Source: Lateolabrax maculatus
Lineage: Eukaryota; Chordata; Actinopteri; Acropomatiformes; Lateolabracidae
NCBI GenBank assembly: GCA_031216445.1
Contig: CM062204.1
Coordinates: 10,656,501 to 10,720,500 of the forward strand
DNA: 64,000 nucleotides
Direction: 5' to 3'
Within the stretch, counting starts at the first letter, position 1; the number at the start of each line of letters is the position of its first letter. A program made the position numbers and the translations under genes. The notes beneath the pieces are model-generated. The model was not told the origin of the DNA, searched no databases, and saw only the letters and a list, made by a program, of their open reading frames with translations. Below are positions 62,706 through 64,000 of this stretch, one piece after another.

Positions 62706-63774
62706 CTCACTTTTCCCCCTGAGGATTCAGAATCAGTGTGCATGTGCATGAAACGGGCTTGAACAAGATGAAAAATCTTTCTTCAGACGAGCTCTTTGCC
62801 TTGCCTAAATCCATGCAAATTTAAAAAAACTATTTTAAAAAACTTTCCCTGCACGGCACAGATTTATCTGAGAGCAGACTCCCACTCCTTTCAGTTAGTT
62901 ATCCTATTGCTCAAACTTGGACAAGTAGCCCATCATTCGCTGCCATAAGCGTGGAAGTAAAATGTCCATATGAATGTCTATATGAAACTGAAGCTGTTCC
63001 ACAACAGTGAAAATGACGACATCATCCACGGTCCCAGTCAAGTCATCTCCACCCACAGATGGCTATTTATGGTGGCGTCCACCCTTCAAAACACTACCAT
63101 TCACTGAAATATGTGCCTTGTGGTTTGAATTGCAGTCTGTTTGAGGTCTTTTCATTAAGCCTGGTATCCTGTTTCTCACGTCAAGGTTTATGAACCTATG
63201 AAAGCTCGAACCTCAGTGCTTTTTGAGTACTGACCAAACTGTGTCTGTAGCATCTAACATCAAAAAGTTGCCATTGAATGCTTGGTCAGATCATTAGATG
63301 TTTCCTCATTTACATTGGAAAACTTTTCAAACTTGAGCAAAGTTCTGTATTTAACACTGATGCATTGACCAGATGGGCATATTTTGTTAAATGAAAAAGA
63401 GGTTGAAGATATTTATACTTCCATCAATAAGGTATTGAAAAATACCCTGAAGTAAAAAAATATAAAAAGTGTTACAAAAACACAACCTTACTGTTGACTT
63501 GTGTATTAGTATGTCAGTATCTGTTTACTGTAAGGCTCTCAGTGTATAATGGAATCCATGATTTGTATCTCGTTGTCTTTTGAATGATATAATGGATGGA
63601 TGTTAAATTATATTATGGACACGGGAAAAGATAATGGAAAGCTCTCATGGTAATCTAATGATTTAATGTGATACCTGCTCCCCATTAAGCTTCAGTAGAT
63701 GGCTGAGTTTTGTTTTGATTTCTTATTAATCATTTCACCTCCAGTGGACTAATATTCACACAGAACATACACCG

Positions 63775-64000
63775 TTAAAGGATTATTCCAGTTTATTGCA
63801 ACTTGGTCTTATTTTCACGTTTTTTGTGGTTATTTCTGTCGTTAGTAATAACAGCACACTGACCAAGTTAATTGCTAAGATCTGGGAATGCAGAAATGTG
63901 GCAAAGAAACCCAGATTGTGCTAGAAACACATGTGGTCGGATGATTACGCAAACCCCCAGGTCAGCCAAATTTATTTGAAAGAGAAAATAAAGTGAAAAT
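63775..64000 (+). mobile_element. Left end of a TTAA-type element, truncated by the window
   Basis: TTAAAGGATTATTCCAGTTT resembles the TTAAAGGA[A/G]TA termini of the 6979 family. The sequence that follows differs, so it may be a related MITE subfamily. The right end lies outside the window. Confidence 0.35.

Noticed and set aside
1..64000. CRISPR arrays, operons, bacterial promoters
   Set aside because: Intron-bearing vertebrate genes throughout. The regular repeats are microsatellites or the 10-bp tandem at 40951-40990.

Overview
This is vertebrate nuclear DNA, almost certainly from a ray-finned (teleost) fish. It has short GT-AG exons spread over long AT-rich introns, CpG-rich promoters, many (TG)n microsatellites, tRNA-derived SINEs and small TIR transposons. 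The recognisable proteins are clear orthologues of vertebrate genes. There is no operon structure, and most long open frames are noise or shadows.

Layout: (1) 1-2193 holds the 3' flank and 3'UTR of PKD2 plus one dispersed repeat. (2) 2194-9724, minus strand: complete 15-exon PKD2 (polycystin-2, 903 codons). (3) 9725-14315 is the PKD2 5' side, an intergenic stretch, and then the CpG-rich promoter and non-coding first exon of the next gene. (4) 14316-20359, plus strand: complete G3BP2 (11 coding exons, 488 codons), with a long 3'UTR to about 23315. (5) 23316-27500 is intergenic. It contains a TTAA-flanked MITE and, on the minus strand (24475-26109), a small secreted acidic phosphoprotein-like gene resembling ODAPH/SCPP genes. 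That gene carries a premature TGA and a homopolymer frameshift. (6) 27598-44600, plus strand: NRF1-type promoter and complete USO1 (p115; 26 coding exons, 959 codons), including a 12-nt microexon and a 21-nt cassette exon. (7) 44600-48600 is intergenic with a SINE. (8) 48700-64000 starts with a probable first exon of an unidentified plus-strand gene. About 15 kb of repeat-rich, apparently non-coding sequence follows, with one further candidate 5' exon near 62.4 kb.

The intact genes serve unrelated functions: PKD2 is a ciliary/ER cation channel, G3BP2 a stress-granule RNA-binding protein and USO1 a Golgi tether. They are neighbours by synteny. G3BP2 and USO1 are also close neighbours in mammals, where ODAPH lies on the other side of G3BP2. 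PKD2 in mammals sits beside the SCPP gene SPP1. The most interesting item is therefore the ODAPH/SCPP-like gene, which looks recently broken or is spoiled by sequence errors. Other points worth checking are a duplicated USO1 exon fragment, a candidate extra USO1 cassette exon, several well-preserved TIR elements and a 15-bp perfect hairpin.
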